64,000 nucleotides of DNA. It comes from Streptomyces avidinii (lineage in GTDB: Bacteria > Actinomycetota > Actinomycetes > Streptomycetales > Streptomycetaceae). The stretch spans positions 310,001 through 374,000 of the forward strand of contig NZ_BMVL01000003.1 in assembly GCF_014650695.1 (NCBI RefSeq), given 5' to 3'. The position numbers were made by a program, and so were the translations under genes. The number at the start of each line of letters is the position of its first letter. Position 1 is the first letter of the stretch. Below, piece by piece: positions 44,454 through 53,084 of this stretch. The notes beneath the pieces are model-generated. The model was not told the DNA's origin. It did no database searches and worked only from the letters and a program-made list of their open reading frames with translations.

Positions 44454-46021
44454 CGACCTTCGGGCGGGACGTGTACGACGACGTGATCGTGGGCGGTGGG
44501 CACAACGGCCTGGTGGCCGCCGCGTACCTGGCCCGGGCGGGCCGCTCGGTGCTGGTCCTGGAGCGGCTCGCCGCCACGGGCGGGGCGGCGATCTCCAGCC
44601 GCCCCTTCGTGGGCGTCGACGCCAGACTCTCGCGCTACTCGTACCTCGTCTCCCTGCTCCCCGCGAAGATCGTGCGCGACCTCGGCCTGAAGTTCGCCGT
44701 ACGCCGGCGCACGATCTCCTCGTACACGCCCACCGAGCGCGGCGGGCGGCCCGGCGGACTGCTCGTCGGCGGCGGCGAGCAGCGCACCCGGGAGTCCTTC
44801 GCGCGGCTGACCGGTTCGGAGCGGGAGTACGAGAGCTGGCGCGACTTCTACGGGACCACGGGGCGGGTCGCCGGGAAGGTCTTCCCGAGCCTGACCGAGC
44901 CCCTGCCCACCCGGGCGGAGCTGCGGGCCCGGATCGACGACGAGGCCGCGTGGCGGATGCTCTTCGAGGAACCGCTCGGGCAGGCCGTGGAGCGGTACTT
45001 CGCCGACGACCTGGTCCGCGGGGTGGTCCTCACGGACGGGCTCATCGGTACGTTCGCCGACGCGAACGACCCCTCCCTCGCGCAGAACCGATGCTTCCTC
45101 TACCACGTCATCGGCGGCGGCACCGGGGACTGGGACGTGCCGGTCGGCGGGATGGGCGCTCTGACGGACGCGCTCGCTGCCGCCGCCCGGGCGGCCGGGG
45201 CGCAGATCGCCACCGGCCACGAGGTGCTGCGGATCGACACGGACGGCACCGCCCCGGCCGAGGTGGTGTTCCGCACGGCGACGGGGGAGGGCCGCGTCGT
45301 CGGCCGGACCGTGCTGGTGAACGCCTCGCCGCGGGCCCTCGCCGAACTCCTCGGCGAGACCCCGCCCGAGGGCCCGGGTGCGGCTCCCGAGGGCGCCCAG
45401 CTCAAGGTCAACATGCTGCTGCGCCGACTGCCCCGGCTCCGGGACACCGGCGTGGACCCCCGCGAGGCCTTCGGCGGCACCTTCCACATCGCCGAGGGCT
45501 ACGCCGAACTGGCCCGGGCCCACGCGGAGGCAGCCTCCGGCGAACTGCCCTCCGTACCGCCCTCGGAGATCTACTGCCACTCGCTGACCGACCCGACGAT
45601 CCTCGGGCCGGAGCTGGTGGAACAGGGCTACCAGACGCTCACCCTCTTCGGACTGCACGCCCCGGCCCGGCTGTTCGGACACGACAACCAGCAGGCCCGC
45701 GAGGTCCTGCTGACGGCCACCCTCGCGCAGCTCGACGCGCATCTGGACGAACCGCTCACGGACTGCCTCGCCTTCGACGCGGACGGCCGCCCGTGCATCG
45801 AGGCGAAGACCCCCCTGGACCTGGAGCGCGAACTGCGGCTGCCGGGCGGCCACATCTTCCACCGCGACCTGTCCTGGCCGTACGCCGACGGGGGCAGTGG
45901 CCGCTGGGGCGTGGAAACCGCACACCGCAACGTCCTGCTGTGCGGGGCGGGCGCGGTCCGCGGCGGTGGAGTCAGCGGCGTCCCCGGCCACAACGCGGCG
46001 ATGGCCGTTCTCGGGCACTAG
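44450..46021 (+). CDS. FAD-dependent oxidoreductase (phytoene desaturase/CrtI-like amine oxidase superfamily)
   Basis: A 523-residue flavoprotein. The N-terminal FAD site is VIVGGGHNGLVAAAYLARAG with an acidic partner in LVLERL, and the C-terminal FAD region reads LCGAGAVRGGGVSGVPGHNA. The layout matches the CrtI/retinol-saturase-like branch (PYROXD2-type proteins). It is translationally coupled to the TPR kinase, so the kinase might regulate it or share a pathway. No carotenoid genes are near, so a carotenoid substrate is not supported. Confidence 0.85.
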   Translation: MTTFGRDVYDDVIVGGGHNGLVAAAYLARAGRSVLVLERLAATGGAAISSRPFVGVDARLSRYSYLVSLLPAKIVRDLGLKFAVRRRTISSYTPTERGGRPGGLLVGGGEQRTRESFARLTGSEREYESWRDFYGTTGRVAGKVFPSLTEPLPTRAELRARIDDEAAWRMLFEEPLGQAVERYFADDLVRGVVLTDGLIGTFADANDPSLAQNRCFLYHVIGGGTGDWDVPVGGMGALTDALAAAARAAGAQIATGHEVLRIDTDGTAPAEVVFRTATGEGRVVGRTVLVNASPRALAELLGETPPEGPGAAPEGAQLKVNMLLRRLPRLRDTGVDPREAFGGTFHIAEGYAELARAHAEAASGELPSVPPSEIYCHSLTDPTILGPELVEQGYQTLTLFGLHAPARLFGHDNQQAREVLLTATLAQLDAHLDEPLTDCLAFDADGRPCIEAKTPLDLERELRLPGGHIFHRDLSWPYADGGSGRWGVETAHRNVLLCGAGAVRGGGVSGVPGHNAAMAVLGH

Positions 46022-46048
46022 GGCCGTCCCTTTCGGATCCTGCCGGGC

Positions 46049-46069
46049 CCGCGGCGTCCGTCGCCGCGG
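46049..46069 (+). terminator. Hairpin after the kinase/oxidoreductase operon
   Basis: CCGCGGCG (46049-46056) and CGCCGCGG (46062-46069) pair over a five-base loop, 28 bp after the oxidoreductase stop codon. Confidence 0.5.
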
Positions 46070-46132
46070 TGCAGCCCGGTGGGGCGGATGGCCGAAATCA
46101 GCCGGGGTGGGCCGCCCTCACGCCTAAAGTCC

Positions 46133-46144
46133 TACTCGGGAGTA
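46133..46144. promoter_or_regulatory. TACTC-GG-GAGTA palindromic operator candidate
   Basis: TACTCGGGAGTA is a near-perfect dyad 21 bp before the ATG of a truncated hydrolase gene. Palindromes with TACTC/GAGTA arms resemble operators of TetR-type regulators of acyl-CoA and hydrolase genes in actinobacteria. The regulator is unknown. Confidence 0.45.
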
Positions 46145-46164
46145 ACTTGAGTGGTGGCAGCGAA

Positions 46165-46440
46165 ATGAGTGACAGGGTGCGCGCCGTCAACCGGGTCAAC
46201 TGGCGCTCGGGCGACCCCGATTTCTTCGCGGCGGCGAAGGAGGCGCTGGGCGGCGACCTGCCGGACGCCGAGGCGCGGGCGCTGCTCAACACCCTGGAGC
46301 CGGACGAGTCCGCGGCGATCGGGGCCGCCGATGCCCGCGGGCTGCCGGAGAAGTGGGGTCGGCTGCCGCGCACGTTCTTGCGCTTCACCGAGGACCGCGC
46401 CATCCGGGCGGGGAAGGGCCCTGCCCGGGTGCGGCGTCGT
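46165..46440 (+). pseudogene. Fragment of an alpha/beta hydrolase (lid and late core only)
   Basis: From an ATG at 46165, about 85 residues resemble the cap-to-late-core part of TetR-controlled alpha/beta hydrolases: SGDPDFFAAAKEALGGDLP, LNTLEPDESAA and WGRLPRTFLRFTEDRAI. The nucleophile elbow expected before it and the catalytic histidine expected after it are missing. The frame then runs on without protein-like text into the convergent nitroreductase gene. This looks like an internal relic left by two deletions. Confidence 0.5.
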
Positions 46441-46464
46441 TCGGCCGGGCCCGGCCGGCAGGGT

Positions 46465-46914
46465 CTACGCGACCGGCTCGATGACGACGATCGGGATCTC
46501 GCGGTCCGTCTTCGCCTGGTACTCGTCGTACGCGGGCCAGTGCTTGACCATCACCGGCCAGTACGCGGCGCGCTCCTCGGGCGTGGCGGTACGGGCCGTG
46601 CCCTGCATGACCTTCGGGCCGACCTGGATGCGGACCGTCGGGTGCTCGGACAGGTTCCGGTACCAGAGCGGGTGCGCGGGATCACCGCCCTTGGATGCGA
46701 CGACCAGGTAACTGCCGTCGGCCTCGCCGTAGATGAGCGGGGTACGGACCGGCTTGCCCGACACCCGGCCGAGGGTGGTGAGCAGGAGGGTCTGGGTTCC
46801 GTTCCAGTACTGGCCCTCGGAGCCGCCCGAACCCACGTACAGCTTCACGTGGTCCAACTGCCAGGTGCCCTCCCTGGGGTCGGTCGGGTCGTCCCAATCG
46901 ATGTCGGTCGTCAT
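46465..46914 (-). CDS. Deazaflavin (F420)-dependent nitroreductase-family protein (Ddn-like)
   Basis: A 149-residue split-barrel protein of the Ddn/FDOR-A type. Recognised segments are LLLTTLGRVSGKPVRTPLIYGE, LVVASKGGDPAHPLWYRNL and EHPTVRIQVG; these form the F420 phosphate and deazaflavin pocket in Mycobacterium Ddn. It probably uses reduced F420 to reduce quinones, nitro compounds or enoates. It lies in a same-strand pair with the FAD monooxygenase gene, 40 bp apart. Confidence 0.85.
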   Translation of the reverse strand: MTTDIDWDDPTDPREGTWQLDHVKLYVGSGGSEGQYWNGTQTLLLTTLGRVSGKPVRTPLIYGEADGSYLVVASKGGDPAHPLWYRNLSEHPTVRIQVGPKVMQGTARTATPEERAAYWPVMVKHWPAYDEYQAKTDREIPIVVIEPVA

Positions 46915-46954
46915 GGGGATCTGCCTGCCTTTGCGTTGAAACAGTCAACGAACC

Positions 46955-48163
46955 TCACCAACGAGTCCCAACGCCCGCGGGCACGGTGTGCATTCCGTCC
47001 GGGAGCGCGAATCCGTCGAACAGCGCATCCATTGCCCGGTACGCGGCGCCGGCCGGCGTGGCCCGGACGGCGAGGTCGCGGACGGCCACGGCGAGGGGGT
47101 GGGTGAGAGCGGCGATCCGGCCCGCCCGGCGGGCGCGGACGCGGATGGCGTCGGTGCGTGCGCACCGGGCCGCGCTGTAGGCGGCGAGCGCGGCCGGGAC
47201 GTCCGCCGGGCCGGTGTCGGCCAGCAGATGGCCGAGGACCACGGCGTCCTCGACGGCCTGGCAGCCGCCCTGCCCGAGGTTGGGGGTCATGGCGTGGGCG
47301 GCGTCGCCGAGCCAGGCCAGGCGCCCGTGGTGGAAGCGGGGGAGCGGGGCGGCCAGGTCGTACAGGTCGTGCTGGAGGACGGCCCCCGGGTCGATCCGCT
47401 CCAGCAGGGCGGGGATGGGGTCGTGCCACGTGCCGTAGCGGCGCAGGAGTTCGCTGCGGAGGTCGGCGGGGCGGTGCCCGGCGGGGGCGACGGCGGTGGC
47501 GTAGAGGTAGATCCGGCCGTCGGCGAGCGGGACGACACCGAAGCGCTCGCCGCGCCCCCAGGTCTCGGCGGTCTCCGTGCCGGCGCGGCTCGCGGGGGCG
47601 GGCAGGACCGTGCGCCAGGCGGTCTCCCCGCTGTGGCGCAGGCCCGGGTGGTCCGGGAAGTACTGACGGCGCAGCGGGCTGTGGATGCCGTCGGCGGCCA
47701 CGACGAGGTCGGCGCCCGCGAGGTCGCCGGCGCCGGTGCGGACCACCGGGGAGCCGTCGGCGTCGTCCACCGAGGAGACCGCGGCGCCGTAGCGGACGGT
47801 TCCGGCGGGGAGGGCGGCGGTCAGGGCGCCGGTGAGCGCCGAGCGGTGCAGAGCGAGCGGCGGACCGCCGTAACGGGCGGCCAGTGCGGCGCCGTCGGCG
47901 CGGCTGAGCCAGCGGCCGTCCGGGCGGCGCAGGCCCATCGCGGCAGGGACGGTACGACCCGCCGCGCGGGTGGGGTCGAAGCCGATGGCGGCGAAGGCGC
48001 GCAGGGCGTTGGGGGCCAGCACGATACCGGCGCCGACGGCGGTCGGCCCGGGCGCCCGCTCGCACACGGTGACCCGCCAGCCCCGCCGGTGCAGGGCCAG
48101 GGCCGCCGTGAGTCCGCCGATCCCCGCTCCCGCCACGACCGCGTGACGCTGAACTGCCGACAT
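46955..48163 (-). CDS. FAD-dependent aromatic-ring-type monooxygenase
   Basis: A 402-residue class A flavin monooxygenase. The FAD motif is VVAGAGIGGLTAALALHRRG, the DG motif is LVVAADGIHSPLR, and the GD motif is LAWLGDAAHAMTPNLGQGG. The enzyme should hydroxylate an aromatic or related compound with NAD(P)H and O2. It is divergent from a TetR gene across two strong palindromes, so its expression is very likely TetR-controlled. The F420-type reductase gene downstream may be in the same unit. Confidence 0.87.
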   Translation of the reverse strand: MSAVQRHAVVAGAGIGGLTAALALHRRGWRVTVCERAPGPTAVGAGIVLAPNALRAFAAIGFDPTRAAGRTVPAAMGLRRPDGRWLSRADGAALAARYGGPPLALHRSALTGALTAALPAGTVRYGAAVSSVDDADGSPVVRTGAGDLAGADLVVAADGIHSPLRRQYFPDHPGLRHSGETAWRTVLPAPASRAGTETAETWGRGERFGVVPLADGRIYLYATAVAPAGHRPADLRSELLRRYGTWHDPIPALLERIDPGAVLQHDLYDLAAPLPRFHHGRLAWLGDAAHAMTPNLGQGGCQAVEDAVVLGHLLADTGPADVPAALAAYSAARCARTDAIRVRARRAGRIAALTHPLAVAVRDLAVRATPAGAAYRAMDALFDGFALPDGMHTVPAGVGTRW

Positions 48164-48221
48164 GACGAGTCCTCCTCTGCCGCTTCTTCCACTGCTTCTT
48201 CCGCAGTCGAGTCGCCGGATC

Positions 48222-48267
48222 CTCTACATCTGTAGAGTCCGACGTTCTCACTCTACAGCTGTAGAGT
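48222..48267. promoter_or_regulatory. Two TetR-type palindromic operators (CTCTACAnCTGTAGAG)
   Basis: CTCTACAGCTGTAGAG at 48251-48266 is a perfect 16-bp palindrome, extended to 18 bp by flanking A and T. CTCTACATCTGTAGAG at 48222-48237 differs by one centre base. Centre-to-centre spacing is 29 bp. Both lie between the monooxygenase start and the TetR-type start. Confidence 0.9.
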
Positions 48268-48273
48268 GGACGG

Positions 48274-48936
48274 ATGTCCACCACCGCGGATCGCAGAACG
48301 CTGATCGCCGACACAGCGATCGACCTCGTGGCCGCCGCCGGGCTGCGCGGGCTGACCCACCGCGCGGTCGACGGCGCGGCGGGGCTGCCGGCCGGGAGCA
48401 CCTCCTACTACTTCCGTACGAGGACGGCGCTCATCGGGGCCTGCTACGCGCGCTTGGCGGAGCTGGACCTCGGTGACGTCGGCGACCTCGGAGGCGACCT
48501 CGGAGGCGACCTCGGTGGGGATCCCGGTGGGGATCCCAGTGGGGATCCCAGTGGTGCGAGTCCGCCCGTGCCCCCGGTGGCGGGCCGGGAGACCGCAGTG
48601 GCCGCGCTGGCCGGGCTCCTGCACCGCTGGCTGACGGTGGGGCGCGAGCGCCAGCTGGCCCGCTTCGAACTCAGCCTCGAAGCGGCCCGCAACCCCGAGC
48701 TGGAGGCGGACTTCCACCGCGCGGGCCACGGCGCCCGGGTCCGCGCCTCGGGCGTACTCGCCGCTATCGGGGCGCAGCGCCCCGAGGAGGCCGCCGAACT
48801 GCTGGTCGCCTGGACCGACGGACTGCTCTACGACCGGCTGGCCGGCGCCCTCGCCCGCTCCCGCCCGGCCCCGGACCTCGCCGAACTGACTTCCATCACC
48901 CGGCGGATGATCGACGCGGCCCTCGCCGAGGCCTGA
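48274..48936 (+). CDS. TetR-family regulator with an internal tandem-repeat insertion
   Basis: A 220-residue TetR-type protein. The HTH is LTHRAVDGAAGLPAGSTSYYF, followed by the ligand-binding domain. Between them, residues 70-95 are a Gly-Asp-rich loop (GDLGGDLGGD...GDPSGDPSG) coded by six 12-bp repeats, which is not seen in ordinary TetR proteins. The gene starts seven bases after the second of two palindromic operators and faces the FAD monooxygenase gene, so autorepression and repression of the monooxygenase are likely. Confidence 0.85.
   Translation: MSTTADRRTLIADTAIDLVAAAGLRGLTHRAVDGAAGLPAGSTSYYFRTRTALIGACYARLAELDLGDVGDLGGDLGGDLGGDPGGDPSGDPSGASPPVPPVAGRETAVAALAGLLHRWLTVGRERQLARFELSLEAARNPELEADFHRAGHGARVRASGVLAAIGAQRPEEAAELLVAWTDGLLYDRLAGALARSRPAPDLAELTSITRRMIDAALAEA
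48484..48555 (+). repeat. 12-bp minisatellite inside the TetR gene
   Basis: Six 12-bp units occur in a row. The first three are GACCTCGGAGGC-like, and the last three are GATCCCAGTGGG-like. The unit length is a multiple of three, so copy-number change keeps the frame. Confidence 0.85.
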
Positions 48937-49321
48937 CCCCGCAGCGGTGGTTGTCCGGCCTCCGGCGTCGCACGGGGAACTTCCCCGGGTCGTTCGCTGT
49001 TGTTCCATATGTGGGTACGGGCGGCTTTCGCCCGCGCGTGCTCACCCGCAGACGCCCAGGCCGGCCACCCCCCCCGGTCGGCCCGGGCCCGCCCCGATCG
49101 GCCTCTCCCCCCCCTGGCCGGTCGGGGCCCGAAAACCTGGGCAGGCATCCCCCGGACGGCGCAAGACCGGCGGCGTCCGGAAGCCCGCACCGCCCCCGTC
49201 GGGGCACAGCCCGCCACCTGCCGGTTCGGGCCACGGCCGGCGCGGTGGCCCGTGCCCGGAGCGGACCGCGCGGGACGGGACGGGAGGCCGGCGCGCCGTG
49301 CCGGCGCTACGTTCCGGAGGC
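48937..49321. other. 385-bp gap without a recognisable gene
   Basis: No convincing coding frame was found between the TetR gene and the Tat lipoprotein gene. The first part contains GGGGAACTTCCCC near 48972, a 13-base inverted repeat, and an AT-richer TTGTTCCATATG near 49000. The rest is very GC-rich. It may hold the promoter of the downstream gene. Confidence 0.4.
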
Positions 49322-50725
49322 ATGAAGCGCATATCTGGTGATCGGCACCCCGGGCCCACCCGCCGCGCCCTGCTCACCGCCGGGGCCGGCGCAGCCCTCG
49401 CGGCGGGTTGCGCGCGCGGCGGCGCCCCCGGCGCTCCGGCGGCAGCGTCCAGCGGCCCCGCCACCCCCACCGCGGCCGCCGGCGGTCTCACCCCGGGCGT
49501 GATGACGCTGTTCAAGGACCCGGCATACAACTTCAACGGACTCCTCGCGCTCGGCGCCTCGGGCGCCGGCGCCGCCGAGGTCGGCGAGGTCCTCACGGCC
49601 GTGAACGCGATCAACGGCTCCGGCCTGACCGCCCAGACGTACACGCAGACCTTCCGCACGCTCGGCGACCAGCTGCTGAAGGCACCTCCGGGTGCGCCGG
49701 CCGACGGCCAGAGCAAGCGGTTCCGGGCGCTGCGCGCCGCCCAGTACTACGGACAGGCGCTCTTCTTCGTCCTCGGCTCGGACGACCCCGGCAGCGAGGA
49801 ACAGCTCTACAAGGCGGGGCGCGGGGCCTGGGACGCCTTCTGCGACCTGTGCGAGCCCGCCCCGGTGAAGGCGAACGTGCCCTACGGCACCACACCGCTG
49901 CCGGTGTGGTTCTTCCGCCCCGACGGCTCCGACACCCCTCGCCCGACGGTGATCCTGACGAACGGGAGCGACGGGCAGAACGTGGACATGTGGACCTACG
50001 GGGTTCCTGCCGCGCTGGACCGGGGCTGGAACGCGCTCGTCTACGACGGGCCGGGCCAGGGACAGCTGCTCTTCGTGGACCAGGTGGTGTTCACGCCCAC
50101 CTGGGAGAAGGTCGTCACGCCCCTCGTCGACTGGCTGTCGGCTCGCCCCGACGTGGACCCCGGCAGGATCGCCCTGACGGGTCTGAGCATGGCGGGGGAC
50201 CTCGCCCCGAGGGCGGCGGCCTTCGAGACCCGGATCGCCGCGCTGGTGGCCATGCCGGGCTGCCTGGAGCCGTGGCTGGGCTTCCCGCCCGAGATCCGGC
50301 AGATCCTCACCCCCGACAAGCAGGAGACGAACGACATCTGGAACAAGGAGGTCGTCCCCGAACTGCCGCCGGACGCGGCCGCCGTGATGAAGAAGCGCTT
50401 CGAGCCGTTCTCCGTCCCCGCCATGCTCGAAGCCCGGCAGGGCAAGCTGTTCACCGACTTCTACACCCCCGCCACCCGGATCCGGGCGTTGTCCATCACC
50501 GATGTCGTCGGCCGGATCAAGGCCCCCACCCTGGTGCTGGACTACGAGGGCGAGCAGTTCTACCCCGGCCAGCCGCGCCGCATGTACGACGCCCTCACCT
50601 CACCCAAGGACTACCTGAGGCTGACGGCCGCCCAGGGCGCGCAGTTGCACTGCTCCCCGATGGCCCCGCAGCTGCACTGCGAGGTCGTCTTCGACTGGCT
50701 CCGGACGACGCTCGGGGTCCGCTGA
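49322..50725 (+). CDS. Secreted alpha/beta hydrolase lipoprotein (Tat signal)
   Basis: A 467-residue hydrolase. The N-terminus TRRALLTAGAGAALAAGC combines a twin-arginine signal with a lipobox (LAAGC), so it should be a lipoprotein on the outer face of the membrane. The nucleophile elbow is GLSMAG, preceded by LVYDGPGQGQ, with a possible acid in VLDYEGEQF and a histidine in QLHCEVVF. The pattern resembles FrsA-like/DUF1100 hydrolases that act on cyclic or C-C bonds. The substrate is unknown. Confidence 0.8.
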   Translation: MKRISGDRHPGPTRRALLTAGAGAALAAGCARGGAPGAPAAASSGPATPTAAAGGLTPGVMTLFKDPAYNFNGLLALGASGAGAAEVGEVLTAVNAINGSGLTAQTYTQTFRTLGDQLLKAPPGAPADGQSKRFRALRAAQYYGQALFFVLGSDDPGSEEQLYKAGRGAWDAFCDLCEPAPVKANVPYGTTPLPVWFFRPDGSDTPRPTVILTNGSDGQNVDMWTYGVPAALDRGWNALVYDGPGQGQLLFVDQVVFTPTWEKVVTPLVDWLSARPDVDPGRIALTGLSMAGDLAPRAAAFETRIAALVAMPGCLEPWLGFPPEIRQILTPDKQETNDIWNKEVVPELPPDAAAVMKKRFEPFSVPAMLEARQGKLFTDFYTPATRIRALSITDVVGRIKAPTLVLDYEGEQFYPGQPRRMYDALTSPKDYLRLTAAQGAQLHCSPMAPQLHCEVVFDWLRTTLGVR

Positions 50726-50822
50726 CGGAAGAGCCGCCGCTGACGGACGGCCCGGGCCGCGCCGCGGTCCCGGCAGGACGCGAAATCCCTGGCCGGGGCC
50801 GCCGCGACTTCGCATGATGGGG

Positions 50823-50850
50823 GGAGTCGTCGCCGCCCGGCGACGACTCC
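50823..50850. terminator. Perfect 11-bp hairpin
   Basis: GGAGTCGTCGC (50823-50833) and GCGACGACTCC (50840-50850) pair over a six-base loop, about 100 bp after the hydrolase stop and 28 bp before the next start. It could be a terminator or a leader structure. Confidence 0.55.
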
Positions 50851-50877
50851 GATCCTTCCGGGCGGAGCAGCACTGCC

Positions 50878-51048
50878 ATGGCGACCATCGCGGTGACCGG
50901 CCACGTGAACCTCACGGGGGCGAGCGTCGCGCCGGTCGCGCAGGCGCTGTTCGCGCTGCTCGCCCGCCACCCGGCCGCGGAGCTCACCGGCATGTCCTGC
51001 CTCGCGCCGGGAGCCGACACGGTCTTCGCGGAGGCCTCCATACCGTCC
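50878..51048 (+). pseudogene. Truncated small Rossmann-like protein
   Basis: About 57 codons from the ATG at 50878 look like the start of a Streptomyces protein with IAVTGHVNLT, AELTGMSCLAPGADTVFAEA and then, in full-length relatives as I recall them, a longer Rossmann-like domain. Here the text turns low-complexity after AEAS and the frame ends in 51276, overlapping the convergent serine-hydrolase gene. It seems to be a 5' fragment left by deletion. The name and role are unknown. Confidence 0.45.
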
Positions 51049-51164
51049 ACCGCATCTGAGTCGGCCCCCGCGCACGAGGCGCCGACTTCCGGCGGGGCGG
51101 CCGCCGTGGACGATCCGAGGAATCGGCGTACGTCGACGGTGCCGGACCGCGGGGTGGGCGGCGG

Positions 51165-53084
51165 TCAGTCCGCCGACCGGGTCCAGCCGACCGCCTCCAC
51201 GCGGTCGGCGTCGACGGGGCGGTCCTCGGCGAAGAGCAGCCGGCCCGGTTCCGCGACGCGTACGACGTCCACGTAGACCCCGCGGCCCACGTAGCGGCCG
51301 GTCGCGGCGTGGCGCAGCCGCAGCCGTACCTCGCGGCCCGTCCACGCGGACGTGAGGGGGGCTTCGAGGCGGTGCCAGACACGGCCCGACCAGCCGCTCA
51401 CGGAGCCCCGCGGCCACTGCTCGGGGGCGCCGCCGGTGGACCGCACCGTGCTGAAGGGCAGCGGCTCCCAGTGCTCCCCGTCGGCCGAGGCCTCCAGGTG
51501 CAGGGCGCCCTCGCCGGGCACGGTGTCCCACCACACGGCGCAGCGCAGCCGGGCGGCGGCCGTGGCCGGGCGGAGCGGCGGCAACGTGAGGGTGCCCGAG
51601 GCGCCCGGCCGGATGCCGGAGAACCAGGCCGCGCCGCCGTGCCGGGTGCGGACCGGGACGGCGCGGGCGAACAGGTTGCCGACGGCGACCCGTGGCGCGC
51701 TGCCGGCCCGCCAGGTGCGCACGGGGTGGACGGAGTTGCCCAGCAGGATCAGGAACGAGTCGGTGGAGGGGTCGAGGACGAGGGAGGTGCCGGTGAAGCC
51801 GGTGTGCCCGGCGGAGTGCGGGGTGGCCATGGCCCCCATGTACCAGTGCTGGTAGAGCTCGAAGCCGAGGCCGTGGTCGTCACCGGGGAACGCCGTGTTG
51901 TAGTCGGTGAAGAGCAGCTCGACGGAGGCGGGGCGCAGGATGCGGCGGCCCGCGTAGACCCCGCCGTCGAGGAGGGCGCGGGCGAGGACGGCCAGGTCCC
52001 AGGCGGTGCCGAAGACCCCTGCATGGCCCGCGACACCGCCGAGCGCGTACGCGTTCTCGTCGTGGACCTCACCCCACACCAGTCCGCGGTCCAGACCGGA
52101 CCAGGGCGGGCGCTGCACCTCGGTGGCGGCGGTGACGCGGCGCCAGGAGAACGGTGGGTTGTACCGAGTGCGGTGCATCCCGAGCGGAGCGGTGATCTCG
52201 TCGCGGAGCAGGGCATCCAGAGTGCGACCGGTGATCCGTTCCAGGAGCAGCTGCAGCGAGATGAGGTTGAGATCGGAATACCGGTAGACGGTCCCGGGGG
52301 TCTCCTGCGGCCGTACCGACCACAGCAGCCTCAGCTGCCCCTCGCGCGTGGACTCCTGGTAGAAGGGCGCCCAGGAACGCAAACCCGAGGTGTGCGTGAG
52401 CAGCTGACGGACCGTGATGATCTCCTTGCCGCCCCCGGTGAACTCCGGCATGTACCGGCACACCGGGGCCTCCAGTTCCATGCGCCCGCGCTCGATCTGC
52501 TGCACGGCGAGGATGGAGGTGAACAGCTTGGTCAGCGAGGCCAGGTCGAAGACGGTGTCCTCGGCCATCGCGATCCGCTCGGCCTCCGGGAACTCCCGGA
52601 CCCGGTCGGTCCGCCCGTCGTAGTCCGCGTACCGGACCGCGTGGCCCATGGCGCGGTGCAGGGCGATGGTGCGGCCCCGGCCGGCGAGGACCACCGCCCC
52701 GGCGTAGTAGGGGTGTTCGGGGGAGGGGCCCAGGAAGCGCCGGGCCTCGTCCGCGACCCCCTCCAGGTGTTTCTCCAGCAGGCCGGCCTGGCGCGCCGAC
52801 CCGTACCGCAGCCGCAGCCCCTGGAGGGCGCGCCGCTCGGCCGGGCTGCCCGCGGCGCCGGCGGCGCCTGCGGAACCGGGGAGCGCCGCGTGCAGGACGA
52901 GGACCCCGCCGAGCGCGAGCAGCCGCGCCCCGAGCCGTCGCCGCGTCAACCCGCCACCGGCTGCCGCGGGCCCGCCGCTGGTCTGCTCGCGCCCGTCGCC
53001 GGTCTGCTCGGGCCCGCCCGTTGCGGCCCGTGCGGGCCGCGCTTCTCCGCTCGCCGCGCCGAAAGCCCCCGTGCGTACTGTCAT
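51165..53084 (-). CDS. Secreted serine beta-lactamase-family hydrolase
   Basis: A 639-residue protein. A Tat-like signal (LTRRRLGARLLALGGVLVL) precedes a class C beta-lactamase/esterase-fold domain with SLTK (SxxK) and YSDLN (YxN-like), then HSAGHTGFTG as the third box. The last ~180 residues form a beta-rich accessory domain. Proteins of this type act as D-aminopeptidases, esterases or peptidoglycan enzymes. The ATG at 53084 begins MTVRTG. The gene has a low-complexity Ala/Gly stretch before the signal, so the true start may be later, near the RRR motif. Confidence 0.8.
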   Translation of the reverse strand: MTVRTGAFGAASGEARPARAATGGPEQTGDGREQTSGGPAAAGGGLTRRRLGARLLALGGVLVLHAALPGSAGAAGAAGSPAERRALQGLRLRYGSARQAGLLEKHLEGVADEARRFLGPSPEHPYYAGAVVLAGRGRTIALHRAMGHAVRYADYDGRTDRVREFPEAERIAMAEDTVFDLASLTKLFTSILAVQQIERGRMELEAPVCRYMPEFTGGGKEIITVRQLLTHTSGLRSWAPFYQESTREGQLRLLWSVRPQETPGTVYRYSDLNLISLQLLLERITGRTLDALLRDEITAPLGMHRTRYNPPFSWRRVTAATEVQRPPWSGLDRGLVWGEVHDENAYALGGVAGHAGVFGTAWDLAVLARALLDGGVYAGRRILRPASVELLFTDYNTAFPGDDHGLGFELYQHWYMGAMATPHSAGHTGFTGTSLVLDPSTDSFLILLGNSVHPVRTWRAGSAPRVAVGNLFARAVPVRTRHGGAAWFSGIRPGASGTLTLPPLRPATAAARLRCAVWWDTVPGEGALHLEASADGEHWEPLPFSTVRSTGGAPEQWPRGSVSGWSGRVWHRLEAPLTSAWTGREVRLRLRHAATGRYVGRGVYVDVVRVAEPGRLLFAEDRPVDADRVEAVGWTRSAD

